Source: Flammeovirga sp. EKP202 (GTDB taxonomy: Bacteria > Bacteroidota > Bacteroidia > Cytophagales > Flammeovirgaceae). Taken from it: a stretch of 64,000 nt of DNA. Both the position numbers and the translations under genes were made by a program. Below the pieces are notes generated by a model. It worked only from the letters and a program-made list of their open reading frames with translations, made no database searches and was not told where the DNA came from. The stretch is from NCBI RefSeq assembly GCF_014534745.1, contig NZ_JACVVP010000028.1:1-64000 (forward strand), read 5' to 3'. Below, piece after piece: positions 36,034 to 46,406 of the stretch (its first letter is position 1; the number at the start of each line of letters is the position of its first letter).

Positions 36034-36064
36034 CTCTTACCTCTTACCTCTTACCTCTTACCTC
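36034..36064. repeat. Tandem heptamer repeat, 4.4 copies of CTCTTAC
   Basis: Four perfect units of CTCTTAC plus CTC. It lies about 60-90 bases upstream of the LytS-like kinase start and within the gap after the DUF1566 gene. Slippage at such a tract could change promoter spacing. Confidence 0.9.
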
Positions 36065-36072
36065 AAAATACT

Positions 36073-37359
36073 CTATTCAACATTTCTAACTAATCGAACA
36101 TAATTATAAATTCTGATTGCATCACCTTGAGGACCAAAACCCTCTTCATAATCTGCCGGATCACCTGTTTTAGGATCACTTCTTTGTGAACCCGCACCAT
36201 GAATATCTATCCATCCGTTCATATTTCCTAAACTTCTACCAAATGCTACATAAACTGCATTTCCTCCACCTTTATTCGCCATCGACTCGTGGGTAGTACT
36301 CGACCAATACCAAGGGAAATCTTCCTCCTCTCTTTCATTGATGATCGTTGTACATTCAAAAACAGGATCAATGGAAGCTGAATTATCTGTGGCTGGCGAA
36401 CGGTTGTAATCTACAATACTCTGCAATTCTTTTGCATCCGGTAACCTCCAATCTGTATGACCTGCCAACTCACTATTTTCAGCATATTTCAATGCATCTT
36501 GCCATAAAATGGCCTCCGTATTATCAGCCGTTGCCCACATCAAACCTGTTGCTTTATCTGTTACCGTTCCATCACCATTATCAGTGTAGTCGTTTTGCCC
36601 ATAAGTAGCATTTCCTCTTACCAATAAGTAATTAAAAGCCTTATCACCACTTCCATGTGGATTCCTAGTACCGTAACCTTTAATACGACCATCTGCGAAG
36701 TTGACACCAAAAACTAACGTTTCTACTTCTTTACTCACATAAATATTGGTTGTTGCACATTGCATATCGATCAATCTTTCACCTGCACTTACATCTCCAT
36801 AAGCAAACTCAAAAGTATTGTTATCAATAAAAGGCGTTAAACCTGTGCCCGAAGTACTTTCGGGAGCAATATCTTTTCCACTATATAAGATCAATGAGTA
36901 CATCTCTTTGATGGTAGGTACCCTCCAATCAGAATAGCCTGCATAAGTGAAACCGTTTTCTACTAAAGCCAGGATTTCATTGTAAGTCAGCTTATCATTG
37001 ACATCAATTGTTCCATCTTCATTATGATCAAAGCTTTGTTGCCACATTAAGCCGGTCACATTATCAGTTACCGTTCCATCGTTATTATCTGTATAAGAAG
37101 GTGTATTCCCCAAATAATTCGCATTTTGACCATAAAAGTCGCTTCCTTCCACTTGTAGTGTGGTTGATTGTGAATTATTAAAAAAAGTGGTTTGATTCGT
37201 TCCAACAATAGGGTAACCTGAAATATCAGGAAGGTTTTCAATGGGATTTTCGATAATCTCCTCTTCTGTTTCATCCTCTTTAGAGCATGCAGTGAAGCCT
37301 AAAAATTGAAAGGCAAGAAATACTGTTAGTAGGCTTAGTTTAAAAATAGATTTGTTCAT
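36073..37359 (-). CDS. DUF1566 (Lcl-type) lipoprotein
   Basis: A 428-residue lipoprotein with its signal peptide ending at C25 (GFTACS). Two tandem DUF1566 domains are seen, each opening with DGTVTD..TGLMW (about 95-108 and 258-272) and containing DWRVPTIKEM or DWRLPDAKEL. Aspartate-rich loops (DHNEDGTIDVND) suggest calcium binding. Domains of this family occur in surface adhesin-like proteins that bind collagen or glycans. The gene is monocistronic. Confidence 0.87.
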   Translation of the reverse strand: MNKSIFKLSLLTVFLAFQFLGFTACSKEDETEEEIIENPIENLPDISGYPIVGTNQTTFFNNSQSTTLQVEGSDFYGQNANYLGNTPSYTDNNDGTVTDNVTGLMWQQSFDHNEDGTIDVNDKLTYNEILALVENGFTYAGYSDWRVPTIKEMYSLILYSGKDIAPESTSGTGLTPFIDNNTFEFAYGDVSAGERLIDMQCATTNIYVSKEVETLVFGVNFADGRIKGYGTRNPHGSGDKAFNYLLVRGNATYGQNDYTDNGDGTVTDKATGLMWATADNTEAILWQDALKYAENSELAGHTDWRLPDAKELQSIVDYNRSPATDNSASIDPVFECTTIINEREEEDFPWYWSSTTHESMANKGGGNAVYVAFGRSLGNMNGWIDIHGAGSQRSDPKTGDPADYEEGFGPQGDAIRIYNYVRLVRNVE

Positions 37360-37536
37360 GATGATTGATCTTTAAGATTAATGTTAATCAAAAATACATT
37401 CAACGCTCATGTTCTAGAAGTGTAATCTACCAATTGAAGGTTTTTATCGACGAATTAAAGTTTATTATAAATCAGCCCATCATTCTTCATTAATCACTCT
37501 TTTTCTTAACTTTAAACTTCAATTTCAAGACAGATA

Positions 37537-39219
37537 ATGACAAATAAAGATATTATTAAAAAGTTCCGTTTAACTACTTCATTAATGGAACTACACGGTG
37601 CTAATCCTTTCAAAACAAGAGCATATAGTTCAGCGATTCAAAGCATGGAAAATGCGGGTACACCATTAATTTCATTAGATCAAGATGGTTTAATTGAAGT
37701 TGGGTTATCCAAAACAATGGCTGAAAAACTATTGGTTCTTTTTGAAACAGGAACTTTCAAAGAGTTAGAAGAACTGAAAGAAAAAACACCTGAAGGAGTC
37801 ATTGAAATGATGGGATTGAGTGGGGTAGGACCTAAGAAAATTGCTACACTCTGGAAAGAATTGGAAATTGATTCTTTAGAGAAATTAAAAGCCGCTTGCG
37901 AAGAAAATAAAGTGCAAACATTAAAAGGTTTTGCTGCTAAAACAGAAGCTAAAATTCTTCAACAAGTACTTTTCTTACAGGAAAACCGTAAGAGAATGCA
38001 TTATGCTAAAGCGGAAGTCGTAGCGAATGATTTTATTGATTTTCTTCAAACTAAAAATATTAAAGTAGCAACAGCAGGTGCTTTGTCATTACATAGAGAA
38101 GTAGTTGAAACCTTTCAATTTACAATTGCCGCTGAGAGTTCATCTCGTTTAATTGAAGACCTTAAAGATTACGATGGAGTATCAATTGATCTTGAGAGAA
38201 GTATCCCTTTAACGCTTAGAGGAACAATTGGAGAAAATGAGAGTGAGTTAGAAATTTTTGTTGCCTCTCCTGATGAGTTTTTAAAACTATCCTTTCAAAA
38301 AAGTGCGACTGTTCAGCACCTTCAATTACAAAAAGAAGGGAACATGTCATTGGCAGAAGTATTGAGAAAAGAAGAAGTAAATTCTGTAAAAGAGATATAC
38401 GAAAAAGCGGGACTTCCATTTTTCCCTACACCGTTGAGAGAAGGTCTTTTTGATGAAGATTTTGTAAAAAATGGAATTCCAGAACTAGTACAGGATAGCG
38501 ACCTTAAAGGATCTTTGCACAATCACTCTGATTACTCTGATGGGCAGAATACATTAAGAGAAATGGCTGTTTACTTAAAAGAGCAGGGGTATGAGTATTT
38601 GGGTATTTCTGATCACTCCAAAACTGCTTTTTATGCTAATGGTCTGTCTGTAGAAAGAATTGAACAGCAGCACAAGGAAATTGATGAATTAAATAAGGAA
38701 TTAGCTCCTTTCAAAATATTCAAAGGAATTGAATCTGATATTCTTTCTGATGGAAGTCTTGACTATGATGATGATGTTTTAGCCACATTTGATTTTGTTG
38801 TTTCATCCATTCATTCGCCTTTGACCATGACTAAGGAAAAAGCAACCGAACGTCTCATCAAAGCCATTGAACATCCTGCTACAACTATTCTGGGACATCC
38901 AACGGGAAGATTATTGCTTCGAAGAGAAGGCTACCCAATTGATCACAAAGCTGTCATTGATGCTTGTGCGAAACATGGTGTTGTCATTGAAATCAACTCT
39001 AGTCCATGGCGATTGGATTTAGATTGGAGATGGGCACATTATGCTTTGGAACAAGGTGTAAAACTCTCCTTAAACCCCGATGCCCACGCTGTTGAAGGAT
39101 ACGCTGATATGCATTATGGTTTACTTATAGGTCAGAAAGCAGGACTAACAAAAGACATGACTTTTAATGCACTTAGTCGAGAAGAAATTGAAGCCTATTT
39201 TCAATCAAGGAAAAAATAA
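37537..39219 (+). CDS. polX: PolX-like protein with PHP phosphoesterase domain
   Basis: A 560-residue protein with the DNA polymerase X layout: an 8-kDa/helix-hairpin-helix part (residues 1-150, LSGVGPKKIATLW), a palm-like region (about 150-300) and a C-terminal PHP domain (about 325-560). The PHP metal sites are intact (LHNHSDYSDG, ISDHS, NPDAH). In the palm the family's GSxRR...DxD motif reads AGALSLHREVVETFQF, and the third aspartate is also replaced (SELEIF). Polymerase activity is therefore unlikely; nuclease/phosphatase activity may remain. Probably a DNA-repair protein. Confidence 0.88.
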   Translation: MTNKDIIKKFRLTTSLMELHGANPFKTRAYSSAIQSMENAGTPLISLDQDGLIEVGLSKTMAEKLLVLFETGTFKELEELKEKTPEGVIEMMGLSGVGPKKIATLWKELEIDSLEKLKAACEENKVQTLKGFAAKTEAKILQQVLFLQENRKRMHYAKAEVVANDFIDFLQTKNIKVATAGALSLHREVVETFQFTIAAESSSRLIEDLKDYDGVSIDLERSIPLTLRGTIGENESELEIFVASPDEFLKLSFQKSATVQHLQLQKEGNMSLAEVLRKEEVNSVKEIYEKAGLPFFPTPLREGLFDEDFVKNGIPELVQDSDLKGSLHNHSDYSDGQNTLREMAVYLKEQGYEYLGISDHSKTAFYANGLSVERIEQQHKEIDELNKELAPFKIFKGIESDILSDGSLDYDDDVLATFDFVVSSIHSPLTMTKEKATERLIKAIEHPATTILGHPTGRLLLRREGYPIDHKAVIDACAKHGVVIEINSSPWRLDLDWRWAHYALEQGVKLSLNPDAHAVEGYADMHYGLLIGQKAGLTKDMTFNALSREEIEAYFQSRKK

Positions 39220-39240
39220 AATAGTATAATTATTTATATA

Positions 39241-39278
39241 AAAGCCGAAGTGAATGAAAGTTCATTTCGGCTTTTTTG
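39241..39278 (+). terminator. Intrinsic terminator after polX
   Basis: AAAGCCGAAGTGAA (39241-39254) pairs with TTCATTTCGGCTTT (39261-39274) with wobble, followed by Ts. Confidence 0.92.
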
Positions 39279-39422
39279 TATGTAATGTTTCATGAATTTA
39301 GTACATAAAAAGTACTTTATAAATAATTGATTTTAACATCTATAGAAATTGTAAGTAGATCGTAGGGGCCCTTTTTAAAAATGAGTATCTTATTGAACTA
39401 ATTTTAGAGGCCCTTTTATTAC

Positions 39423-41042
39423 ATGTTAAAAACAGAAGAAACCAGCAAGTACATTGCTAAATTACCAAGAGGAATTATAGGGGCTACGATTTTTGTAAGT
39501 ATAGCCCCCCTGATATTACAGCTTACATTTTTTAATTTTGGAAATCCTTCAATTCATCATATCGAAGATTCAGTATTAGACAATGTAAGTGTTCGCTCTC
39601 TTATTTTTGAAGAGTATATTGGCTTTTTCGTTCATCTTATATTAGAATGGAGCGGTGTTACTATTGCCCTTTCTACAGCTGCCCTAAGTTTTATTCAATA
39701 CAAGATGACAGGTAATACAACAGCACCAATCATAGGTATTGTACTCTTCTTTGCAGGATGTATGGATGCCTTTCATACTTTGGCTGCTGCTAATATCATT
39801 GAATCCATTGCATTTAATGACAACTTTATTCCATTTACCTGGACCCTTTCAAGAATATTCAATGCAGCAATTCTATTGTTAGGAATAGCACTTGTCATCA
39901 ACTACAATGATGTAATTCTTAAGTACAGAAAGAACCATATCATGTGGGTAATCTGCTTTATTGTCTTTATTATTACATATGGTATTGTACACTATTGTGC
40001 TGTTGCATCTGCTTTGCCTAATACCTATTACCCTAATTTTTGGATCAGCAGACCTTATGATATTATTCCTTTAGTACTCTATGTTATACTTTTTACGATT
40101 CTTATTCCAACGCTCAAGAGAAAAGATCCAGGAGTATTTGTTGAGGCACTTTTGTGGAGTATGCTTCCTGCAATTGCAACCCAAATTCATATGGCTGTAG
40201 GGTCAGATAGACTTTTTGATGAACATTTTAACATTGCACACTTCTTAAAATCAATTTCATATGTTATTCCATTTATAGGCATAATTATGGACTATATGTA
40301 TATGTATCAATTAGATCATATAAGGATGGAAGAGATGGAAAAAGCTCAAAAAGTATTACAAGGAAAAAACAAAGAGCTTGAACAGTTTGCCTTTATCACA
40401 TCCCATGACCTACAAGAGCCTCTTAGAACTATTTCAAGTTTTTCTGATTTACTACAAGAGCAAGATCTATCTCAATTAGATAAGGAATCTAAAAGGTTTA
40501 TTTATTATATTGGTCAGGCATCCAAAAGGATGTCAATGCTTATTCATGGACTTCTTGAATATTCGAGACTTGGTAAAAACAGAGAATTAAAAAAAGTAAA
40601 CATTAATGAAATCCTAAGCCATGTTCAAGACGATATGCAAGTTGTCATCGAAGAAACTAATACCATCATTGAATATGTTGATTTACCAGTCGTTTATGGC
40701 TATCCACTTGAGTTAAGACTATTATTCCAAAACTTGATTAGTAATGCTATTAAATTTAGAAAACCAACCGAAGCTCCTTTTATCAAAATATCATCTGCTC
40801 ACATAGACGGTGAATGGATGTTTGGAATCCAAGACAATGGGGTTGGTATAGATGAGAAATTCCGACAGAAAATCTTTATTATTTTTCAAAGACTCACCTC
40901 AAAAAGTGATGGTGAAGGTACAGGAATTGGACTAGCCCATTGCCAAAAAATTATTAACCTACACCATGGACAAATCTGGGTAGAATCAGAAGTTGGCGTA
41001 GGTAGTACTTTTTATTTTACTATTAACACAGAAGAAGAATGA
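39423..41042 (+). CDS. Sensor histidine kinase with MASE3-like membrane sensor
   Basis: A 539-residue kinase. The N-terminal 300 residues form about eight membrane helices with the FAGCMDAFHTLAA motif reminiscent of MASE3-type sensor domains. A HisKA domain follows (FITSHDLQEPLRTI, H near 330), then an HATPase domain with the N box NLISNAIKF, DNGVGI and GTGIGLAHC. The HisKA form is that of phytochrome-like/bacteriophytochrome-associated kinases. Its stop overlaps the start of a receiver gene by 4 bases, which gives its likely partner. Confidence 0.92.
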   Translation: MLKTEETSKYIAKLPRGIIGATIFVSIAPLILQLTFFNFGNPSIHHIEDSVLDNVSVRSLIFEEYIGFFVHLILEWSGVTIALSTAALSFIQYKMTGNTTAPIIGIVLFFAGCMDAFHTLAAANIIESIAFNDNFIPFTWTLSRIFNAAILLLGIALVINYNDVILKYRKNHIMWVICFIVFIITYGIVHYCAVASALPNTYYPNFWISRPYDIIPLVLYVILFTILIPTLKRKDPGVFVEALLWSMLPAIATQIHMAVGSDRLFDEHFNIAHFLKSISYVIPFIGIIMDYMYMYQLDHIRMEEMEKAQKVLQGKNKELEQFAFITSHDLQEPLRTISSFSDLLQEQDLSQLDKESKRFIYYIGQASKRMSMLIHGLLEYSRLGKNRELKKVNINEILSHVQDDMQVVIEETNTIIEYVDLPVVYGYPLELRLLFQNLISNAIKFRKPTEAPFIKISSAHIDGEWMFGIQDNGVGIDEKFRQKIFIIFQRLTSKSDGEGTGIGLAHCQKIINLHHGQIWVESEVGVGSTFYFTINTEEE

Positions 41043-41452
41043 ACCGAGAAAAATTGAACCAAATATTATTAATAGATGATGATGAACCTGTAAATTTTCT
41101 TCACGAAATGATCATTAAATCATCAAAGCTAACTGATGCTAAAATCGAAATAAAAATGCTAGCCCAACAAGGGCTTGATTTCCTTAAGAAGCAAATTATT
41201 GATGAAGATGAACCTCTATTGATCTTTTTAGATATTAATATGCCTAGGATGAATGGTTGGGAGTTTCTAGATGAGTTCGAAAGTATGCCTTCTGAACTTG
41301 TTGATAACACGATTGTAGTAATGCTCACAACCAGTTTAAATCCTGATGATAAAAGCAGAGGGGAGAAGCATCCAGCTGTCAAAAAATTCATGACTAAACC
41401 ACTAACTAAAGATGGTTTTCAAAATGTATTAGAAGAATTTTTCCCAAATTAA
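41039..41452 (+). CDS. Single-domain response regulator (Rcp1-like)
   Basis: A 137-residue receiver protein with acidic residues D13-D15, phosphoacceptor D65 in FLDINMPRMNGWEFL and K in MTKPL near 120. There is no output domain. It overlaps the kinase gene by ATGA, so it is almost surely phosphorylated by that kinase. Confidence 0.94.
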   Translation: MNREKLNQILLIDDDEPVNFLHEMIIKSSKLTDAKIEIKMLAQQGLDFLKKQIIDEDEPLLIFLDINMPRMNGWEFLDEFESMPSELVDNTIVVMLTTSLNPDDKSRGEKHPAVKKFMTKPLTKDGFQNVLEEFFPN

Positions 41453-41453
41453 A

Positions 41454-41489
41454 AGAGGCTTGAAAATCATAGTTTTCAAGCCTCTCCAT
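41454..41489. terminator. Intrinsic terminator between convergent genes
   Basis: AGAGGCTTGAAAA (41454-41466) pairs perfectly with TTTTCAAGCCTCT (41473-41485). The minus-strand side has the better T run, serving the DUF5606 gene. Confidence 0.85.
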
Positions 41490-41503
41490 AGAAAGAATTA
41501 CTA

Positions 41504-41947
41504 TTACTCAGCAGACGCTTCTTCGTCTTTTGATTCTTCTTCTGTATCTTCTAAAGCTTCAGGGTAGAACTCTGAAAGCTTATTGTACCATGTCACTAAT
41601 TTTTTAATGTCAGAAGTATAAATACGATCCTGATCCCAGTTAGGTAACACTGAAGTAATGAAGTCTTCTAAATCGTCTTCACTTTTTGTATCTACATCAG
41701 TTAAAATACCTACACCAAATTTCGACTTGATCGATTGGAAAACTTCCTCTAAAGCTACTGATTCTTCAGCTTCTCCTGTCACATACATAGAAATCTCTTT
41801 TAAAATAGAGATTCTTTGACTTGCGTTCACAATAGTTTTCTTAGGCTTTACTTCTAAAGATTCTACAATTACACCTGTACGTGATGGTTTTACAATCTTA
41901 AATAAGCCAGGTTTACCAGCAACTGAAGCAATATCTTTTAAATTCAT
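41504..41947 (-). CDS. DUF5606 domain protein
   Basis: A 147-residue acidic cytoplasmic protein beginning MNLKDIASVAGKPGLFKIV, the hallmark of the DUF5606 family of Bacteroidota. An SH3-like barrel comes first, then a helical part and a very acidic tail (EDTEEESKDEEAS). The function is unknown. It lies downstream of rpoB but behind a terminator. Confidence 0.88.
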   Translation of the reverse strand: MNLKDIASVAGKPGLFKIVKPSRTGVIVESLEVKPKKTIVNASQRISILKEISMYVTGEAEESVALEEVFQSIKSKFGVGILTDVDTKSEDDLEDFITSVLPNWDQDRIYTSDIKKLVTWYNKLSEFYPEALEDTEEESKDEEASAE

Positions 41948-42311
41948 ATTTAATTATTTTATATCATTACATTCATGTTCTCTACGATTTATACAATAAT
42001 AGAGTTCATGGACTTACCGATTTTTCTTATCAAAAATGCTACGCAATTTAATAAATCATCTTATGATTTCTCAATAAATAGCTGTCATTAATTATTAACC
42101 TATGCTTGATTAATGCGTTTTTTCGCAAGTTTTAGGTCATTAGAAATAGATAGTATTATTGTTAAAGCAGTAAATGATCAATTGATGGGAGTAAATATTC
42201 AACAAAACACACACAATATCAGAATACTCAAAATGTGAAAAAACCCATGGAGAGAACTCCACAGGTTTTTCATATATACATTTTGGCTTTTTAGTCTTGT
42301 CGAGACCAGAA
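41948..42311. other. Region where rpoC would be expected; no gene
   Basis: About 360 bases after rpoB. Apart from the rpoB terminator (42238-42275) I see only AT-rich sequence and no remnant of an rpoC reading frame. Confidence 0.6.
42238..42275 (-). terminator. Intrinsic terminator directly after rpoB
   Basis: On the minus strand AAAACCTGTGGAG pairs with CTCCATGGGTTTT (two wobbles, 4-base loop) and is followed by Ts. It closes the rpoB transcript before any other gene. Confidence 0.85.
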
Positions 42312-45300
42312 TTACTGTAGCGTAATCTCTAGTGCTAAACCGCGAAGTTCGTGCACCAATACGTTGAATGATTCTGGAACGTTTGGATTCGGCATATTGT
42401 CACCTTTAACAATTGCCTCGTATGCTTTCGCACGTCCTTGAACATCATCAGACTTCACAGTTAAGATTTCACGAAGTACATTAGCTGCACCGAATGCCTC
42501 TAATGCCCAAACTTCCATCTCACCGAAACGCTGACCACCAAACTGTGCCTTACCACCTAATGGCTGTTGAGTAATCAACGAGTAAGGTCCAATAGAACGG
42601 GCGTGCATCTTATCATCAACTAAGTGACCTAGTTTAAGCATGTACATCACACCAACAGAAACTCTTTGGTGGAATGGGTCACCTGTTAAACCATCATATA
42701 ATTGAGCACGACCAAAGTCAGGTAAACCTGCTTCTTTCAATTCTGCTACTACTTCTTCTTCAGAAGCACCATCAAAGATTGGAGTCGCATATTTTCTACC
42801 CATTTTCAAACCAGCCCAACCTAGAACAGTTTCATAGATCTGACCGATGTTCATACGTGAAGGTACACCTAGAGGGTTCAAACAGATATCCATTGGAGTA
42901 CCGTCCTCTAAGAATGGCATATCCTCTTCAGGAACGATCTTCGCAACAACACCCTTGTTACCGTGACGACCGGCCATCTTATCACCTACTTTCAATTTAC
43001 GACGCTTAGCGATGTAAACTTTAGCAAGCTTCACGATACCTGTTGGTAATTCGTCACCTACTTCTAGTGTAAATCTATCACGCTTGAAGTAACCCGTTAC
43101 TTCGTTACGAGCATTCACGTAGTTCTTCACAGTTGAACGTACTAATTCGTTGATACGAGTATCAGACGTCCAGTTGTCTAAGATAAGGTCACCGATTAGG
43201 TTCACTTCCTCAGGAACTGCATAACTTGAATCATCACGGAATGGGTTCTCTCCAGAGAAGATGTTTTCAGCGATGTTGGCATCAGAGAAAGTAACTCCTT
43301 TGCTCATCACTTCTTGACCGAATTTATGGAATACGCCTTCACAAGTCATACCATCCAATAACTCAATCAATTTAGACATCATCTTATTCTCTAAGCCTTT
43401 CAAGTCGCGTGAGTATTGCTTTTTCAACAACTCAACTTCTTTCTTAGCTTTAGCACGCATCTCTTTGTCTTTCTTAGGACGAGCAAATAGACGAGTGTCG
43501 ATTACTGTACCAATTAAAGATGGAGAAGCTTTTAATGAAGCGTCTTTTACATCACCTGCTTTATCACCGAAGATAGCACGTAATAATTTCTCTTCTGGAG
43601 TTGGATCTGATTCTCCTTTAGGAGTAATCTTACCAATTAAGATATCACCAGGACGAACACGTGAACCTACACGGATAATACCGTTTTCGTCAAGGTTTTT
43701 CACTGCGTCTTCACCAACGTTAGGGATTTCAGAAGTTAATTCTTCCTCACCACGCTTAGTGTCACGCACTTCTAATTCATGTTCAACAATGTGAAGTGAT
43801 GTATAAACGTCATTACGTACTACACGCTCTGAGATTACAATCGCATCCTCAAAGTTATATCCCTGCCAAGGCATGAAGGCTACTAGTAAGTTTTTACCAA
43901 TTGCCAATTCACCATTTTCAGTAGAATAACCTTCAGAAAGAACGTCACCTTGTTTTACTCTGTCCCCTTTCTTTACGATAGGGCGCATGTTCATACAAGT
44001 ATCCTGGTTTGTTCTACGGAACTTCACCAAGTTGTGTGATTTTACATCGTCTTCGAAAGTAGCTAACTTTTCGTCCTCTGTAAGATCATATCTCATATGA
44101 ATACCATTCGCATCAACTGTATCTACCACACCGTCTTTCTCTGCAAGAACTACAGTACGAGAGTCAATTGCTACGTTTCTTTCCAAACCAGTACCTACGA
44201 TTGGAGCTTCAGGCTTCAATAATGGCACGGCTTGACGCTGCATGTTGGATCCCATCAATGCACGGTTGGCATCATCATGCTCTAAGAAAGGAATCAATGA
44301 TGCGGCAATCGATACAATTTGGTTTGGAGCAACGTCCATATATTGGATGTCTTCTGGCGCTTTAAGCGGGAAGTCACCCTCGTAACGTACTTTTACAAAC
44401 TCTTCAGTGAAGCGGTTGTTCTCATCTAAGTCAGTCTTAGCTTGAGCGATGAATTTATCATCTTCCTCTTCAGCAGAAATATAAGTAACGTTATTGTCTT
44501 CAATGTCAACGATACCATCTGTAACTTTACGGTAAGGAGTCTCAATGAATCCCATGCTGTTTACTTTAGCATATACCGTAAGAGATGAAATCAGACCAAT
44601 GTTTGGACCTTCTGGTGTCTCAATAGTACACAGACGGCCATAGTGAGTGTAGTGAACGTCACGAACCTCGAAACCTGCACGCTCTCTTGATAAACCACCT
44701 GGTCCTAATGCTGAGATACGACGCTTGTGCGTTACCTCTGCAAGAGGGTTAGTCTGGTCCATGAACTGAGATAGCTGGTTGGTACCGAAGAACGAGTTAA
44801 TCACTGATGATAACGTACGAGCATTTACCAAATCAACTGGCTTAAAGTCTTCGTTATCACGAACGTTCATACGCTCTTTAATAGTACGTGCCATACGAGC
44901 TAAACCTACTCCGAATTGAGAGTAAAGTTGCTCACCCACCGTACGGATACGACGGTTTGACAAGTGGTCAATATCATCAACTACTGTTTTAGAGTTGATC
45001 AAGTGGATCAAGTGCTTGATGATTTTGACAATATCTTCTTTAGTCAGTACGCGCACTTCCATGCCTGTCTCCGACTGTAACTTACGGTTAAGTTTGTAAC
45101 GACCTACTTCACCTAAATCGTAACGTTTGTCTGAGAAGAACAAGTTGTTGATAATATCACGTGCAGTCTGATCATCAGGAGCCTCAGTGTTACGAAGTTG
45201 ACGGTAGATTTGGTGTACCGCTTCTTTCTCTGAGTTTGAATTATCTTTTGCTAATGTATCGAAGATGATACGGAAATCGTTGATGTTGATATCTTTTCTA

Positions 45301-46184
45301 TGAACGATCACAGAGTTAACACCTGCATCTTCGATCAATTCAAGATCTTCCTCAGAGATGATATGATCACGCTCTAAGATAACATCGTTACGGTCGATAG
45401 AAACTACCTCACCTGTATCCTCATCTACGAAGTCTTCTGTCCATGTTTTAAGAACACGAGCAGCCAATGTTCTATTCTCTAACTGAGCAAGGTTTGTTTT
45501 ATTTACCTCGATTTCCTCAGAAAGTTCGAATAGATCTAAGATGTCTTTGTCTGATCCATAACCGATCGAACGAAGAAGCATCGTCACTGGGAATTTCTTT
45601 TTACGGTCGATATAAGCATACATCACGTTGTTAACGTCAGTTGCAAATTCGATCCATGATCCTTTGAAAGGAATTACTCTTGCTGAGTAAAGTTTAGTAC
45701 CGTTAGTGTGTTTTGATTGAGCAAAGAACACACCTGGAGATCTGTGTAACTGAGAAACGATTACACGTTCTGCACCATTAACTACAAACGATCCACGAGG
45801 AGTCATGTAAGGAATGTTTCCTAAGAACACATCTTGTTCGATGGTTTCAAAATCCTCGTTATCTTCGTCGCTACAAGAAAGCTTTAACTTAGCTTTTAAA
45901 GGTACACTAAAAGTCAAACCTCTTTCTACACACTCATCAACAGTGTATTTTGGAGGATCAATTGTATAATCAATAAATTCCAAATTAAAGTTCTCACGAG
46001 AATCTGTAATTGGAAAATTCTCCATGAATACTTTGTAAAGACCTTCATCTTCACGTAATTCTGGTGGAGTGTCGATTTGGAAGAAATTGTGGAAAGACTT
46101 AAACTGTACATCTAAGAAGTCTGGGTAACCCAGTACTCTTTTTGCTGATGCAAAATTCTTTCTACCGTTCTTGAATGTTGCCAA
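42312..46184 (-). CDS. rpoB: DNA-directed RNA polymerase subunit beta
   Basis: A 1290-residue beta subunit of normal Bacteroidota length and intact from [11 protein letters not shown] to [11 protein letters not shown]. The rifampicin region reads [16 protein letters not shown]...[13 protein letters not shown], a sensitive-type sequence with D, H and S in place. The [12 protein letters not shown] and [13 protein letters not shown] blocks near the C-terminus are intact. What is odd is the setting: the usual rplJ-rplL upstream and rpoC downstream are absent, and a terminator follows at once. The leader (46185-46335) has a TATATTTG -7-like box (46328-46335) and a 6-bp hairpin (46225-46241). Confidence 0.97.
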   Translation of the reverse strand: MATFKNGRKNFASAKRVLGYPDFLDVQFKSFHNFFQIDTPPELREDEGLYKVFMENFPITDSRENFNLEFIDYTIDPPKYTVDECVERGLTFSVPLKAKLKLSCSDEDNEDFETIEQDVFLGNIPYMTPRGSFVVNGAERVIVSQLHRSPGVFFAQSKHTNGTKLYSARVIPFKGSWIEFATDVNNVMYAYIDRKKKFPVTMLLRSIGYGSDKDILDLFELSEEIEVNKTNLAQLENRTLAARVLKTWTEDFVDEDTGEVVSIDRNDVILERDHIISEEDLELIEDAGVNSVIVHRKDININDFRIIFDTLAKDNSNSEKEAVHQIYRQLRNTEAPDDQTARDIINNLFFSDKRYDLGEVGRYKLNRKLQSETGMEVRVLTKEDIVKIIKHLIHLINSKTVVDDIDHLSNRRIRTVGEQLYSQFGVGLARMARTIKERMNVRDNEDFKPVDLVNARTLSSVINSFFGTNQLSQFMDQTNPLAEVTHKRRISALGPGGLSRERAGFEVRDVHYTHYGRLCTIETPEGPNIGLISSLTVYAKVNSMGFIETPYRKVTDGIVDIEDNNVTYISAEEEDDKFIAQAKTDLDENNRFTEEFVKVRYEGDFPLKAPEDIQYMDVAPNQIVSIAASLIPFLEHDDANRALMGSNMQRQAVPLLKPEAPIVGTGLERNVAIDSRTVVLAEKDGVVDTVDANGIHMRYDLTEDEKLATFEDDVKSHNLVKFRRTNQDTCMNMRPIVKKGDRVKQGDVLSEGYSTENGELAIGKNLLVAFMPWQGYNFEDAIVISERVVRNDVYTSLHIVEHELEVRDTKRGEEELTSEIPNVGEDAVKNLDENGIIRVGSRVRPGDILIGKITPKGESDPTPEEKLLRAIFGDKAGDVKDASLKASPSLIGTVIDTRLFARPKKDKEMRAKAKKEVELLKKQYSRDLKGLENKMMSKLIELLDGMTCEGVFHKFGQEVMSKGVTFSDANIAENIFSGENPFRDDSSYAVPEEVNLIGDLILDNWTSDTRINELVRSTVKNYVNARNEVTGYFKRDRFTLEVGDELPTGIVKLAKVYIAKRRKLKVGDKMAGRHGNKGVVAKIVPEEDMPFLEDGTPMDICLNPLGVPSRMNIGQIYETVLGWAGLKMGRKYATPIFDGASEEEVVAELKEAGLPDFGRAQLYDGLTGDPFHQRVSVGVMYMLKLGHLVDDKMHARSIGPYSLITQQPLGGKAQFGGQRFGEMEVWALEAFGAANVLREILTVKSDDVQGRAKAYEAIVKGDNMPNPNVPESFNVLVHELRGLALEITLQ

Positions 46185-46224
46185 GGTGGTATTCTTTTTT
46201 AAGTTTCAAAAACTATCTGCTTAT

Positions 46225-46241
46225 ATGGTATCTCGTACCAT
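46225..46241 (-). promoter_or_regulatory. Hairpin in the rpoB leader
   Basis: ATGGTA (46225-46230) and TACCAT (46236-46241) form a perfect 6-bp inverted repeat around a 5-base loop, about 40 bases before the rpoB ATG. Function unknown. Confidence 0.4.
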
Positions 46242-46406
46242 CCTAAACAGAGGCGCCAAAATGTAAATTATTGCAAGTAAATAGACTATTTTGCCCGATG
46301 CAAATAATATATTTTACATGCAACTTGCAAATATAGACAAAAGTTACTAAAGTCATACTCTTATTGGCATAAGTTTTATCAACAATACTAAATAACTTAA
46401 GAAATG

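Noticed and set aside
36014-36064. CRISPR-like array suggested by the CTCTTAC repeats
   Set aside because: The units are 7 bases and directly adjacent with no spacers; this is a microsatellite-type repeat.
39305-39325. AAAAGTACTTTATAAA before the MASE3-like kinase, resembling half of the ACTTTG-N5-CAAAGT operator
   Set aside because: Only the left arm and flank match; the right arm is absent, so it is not counted as a fourth operator.
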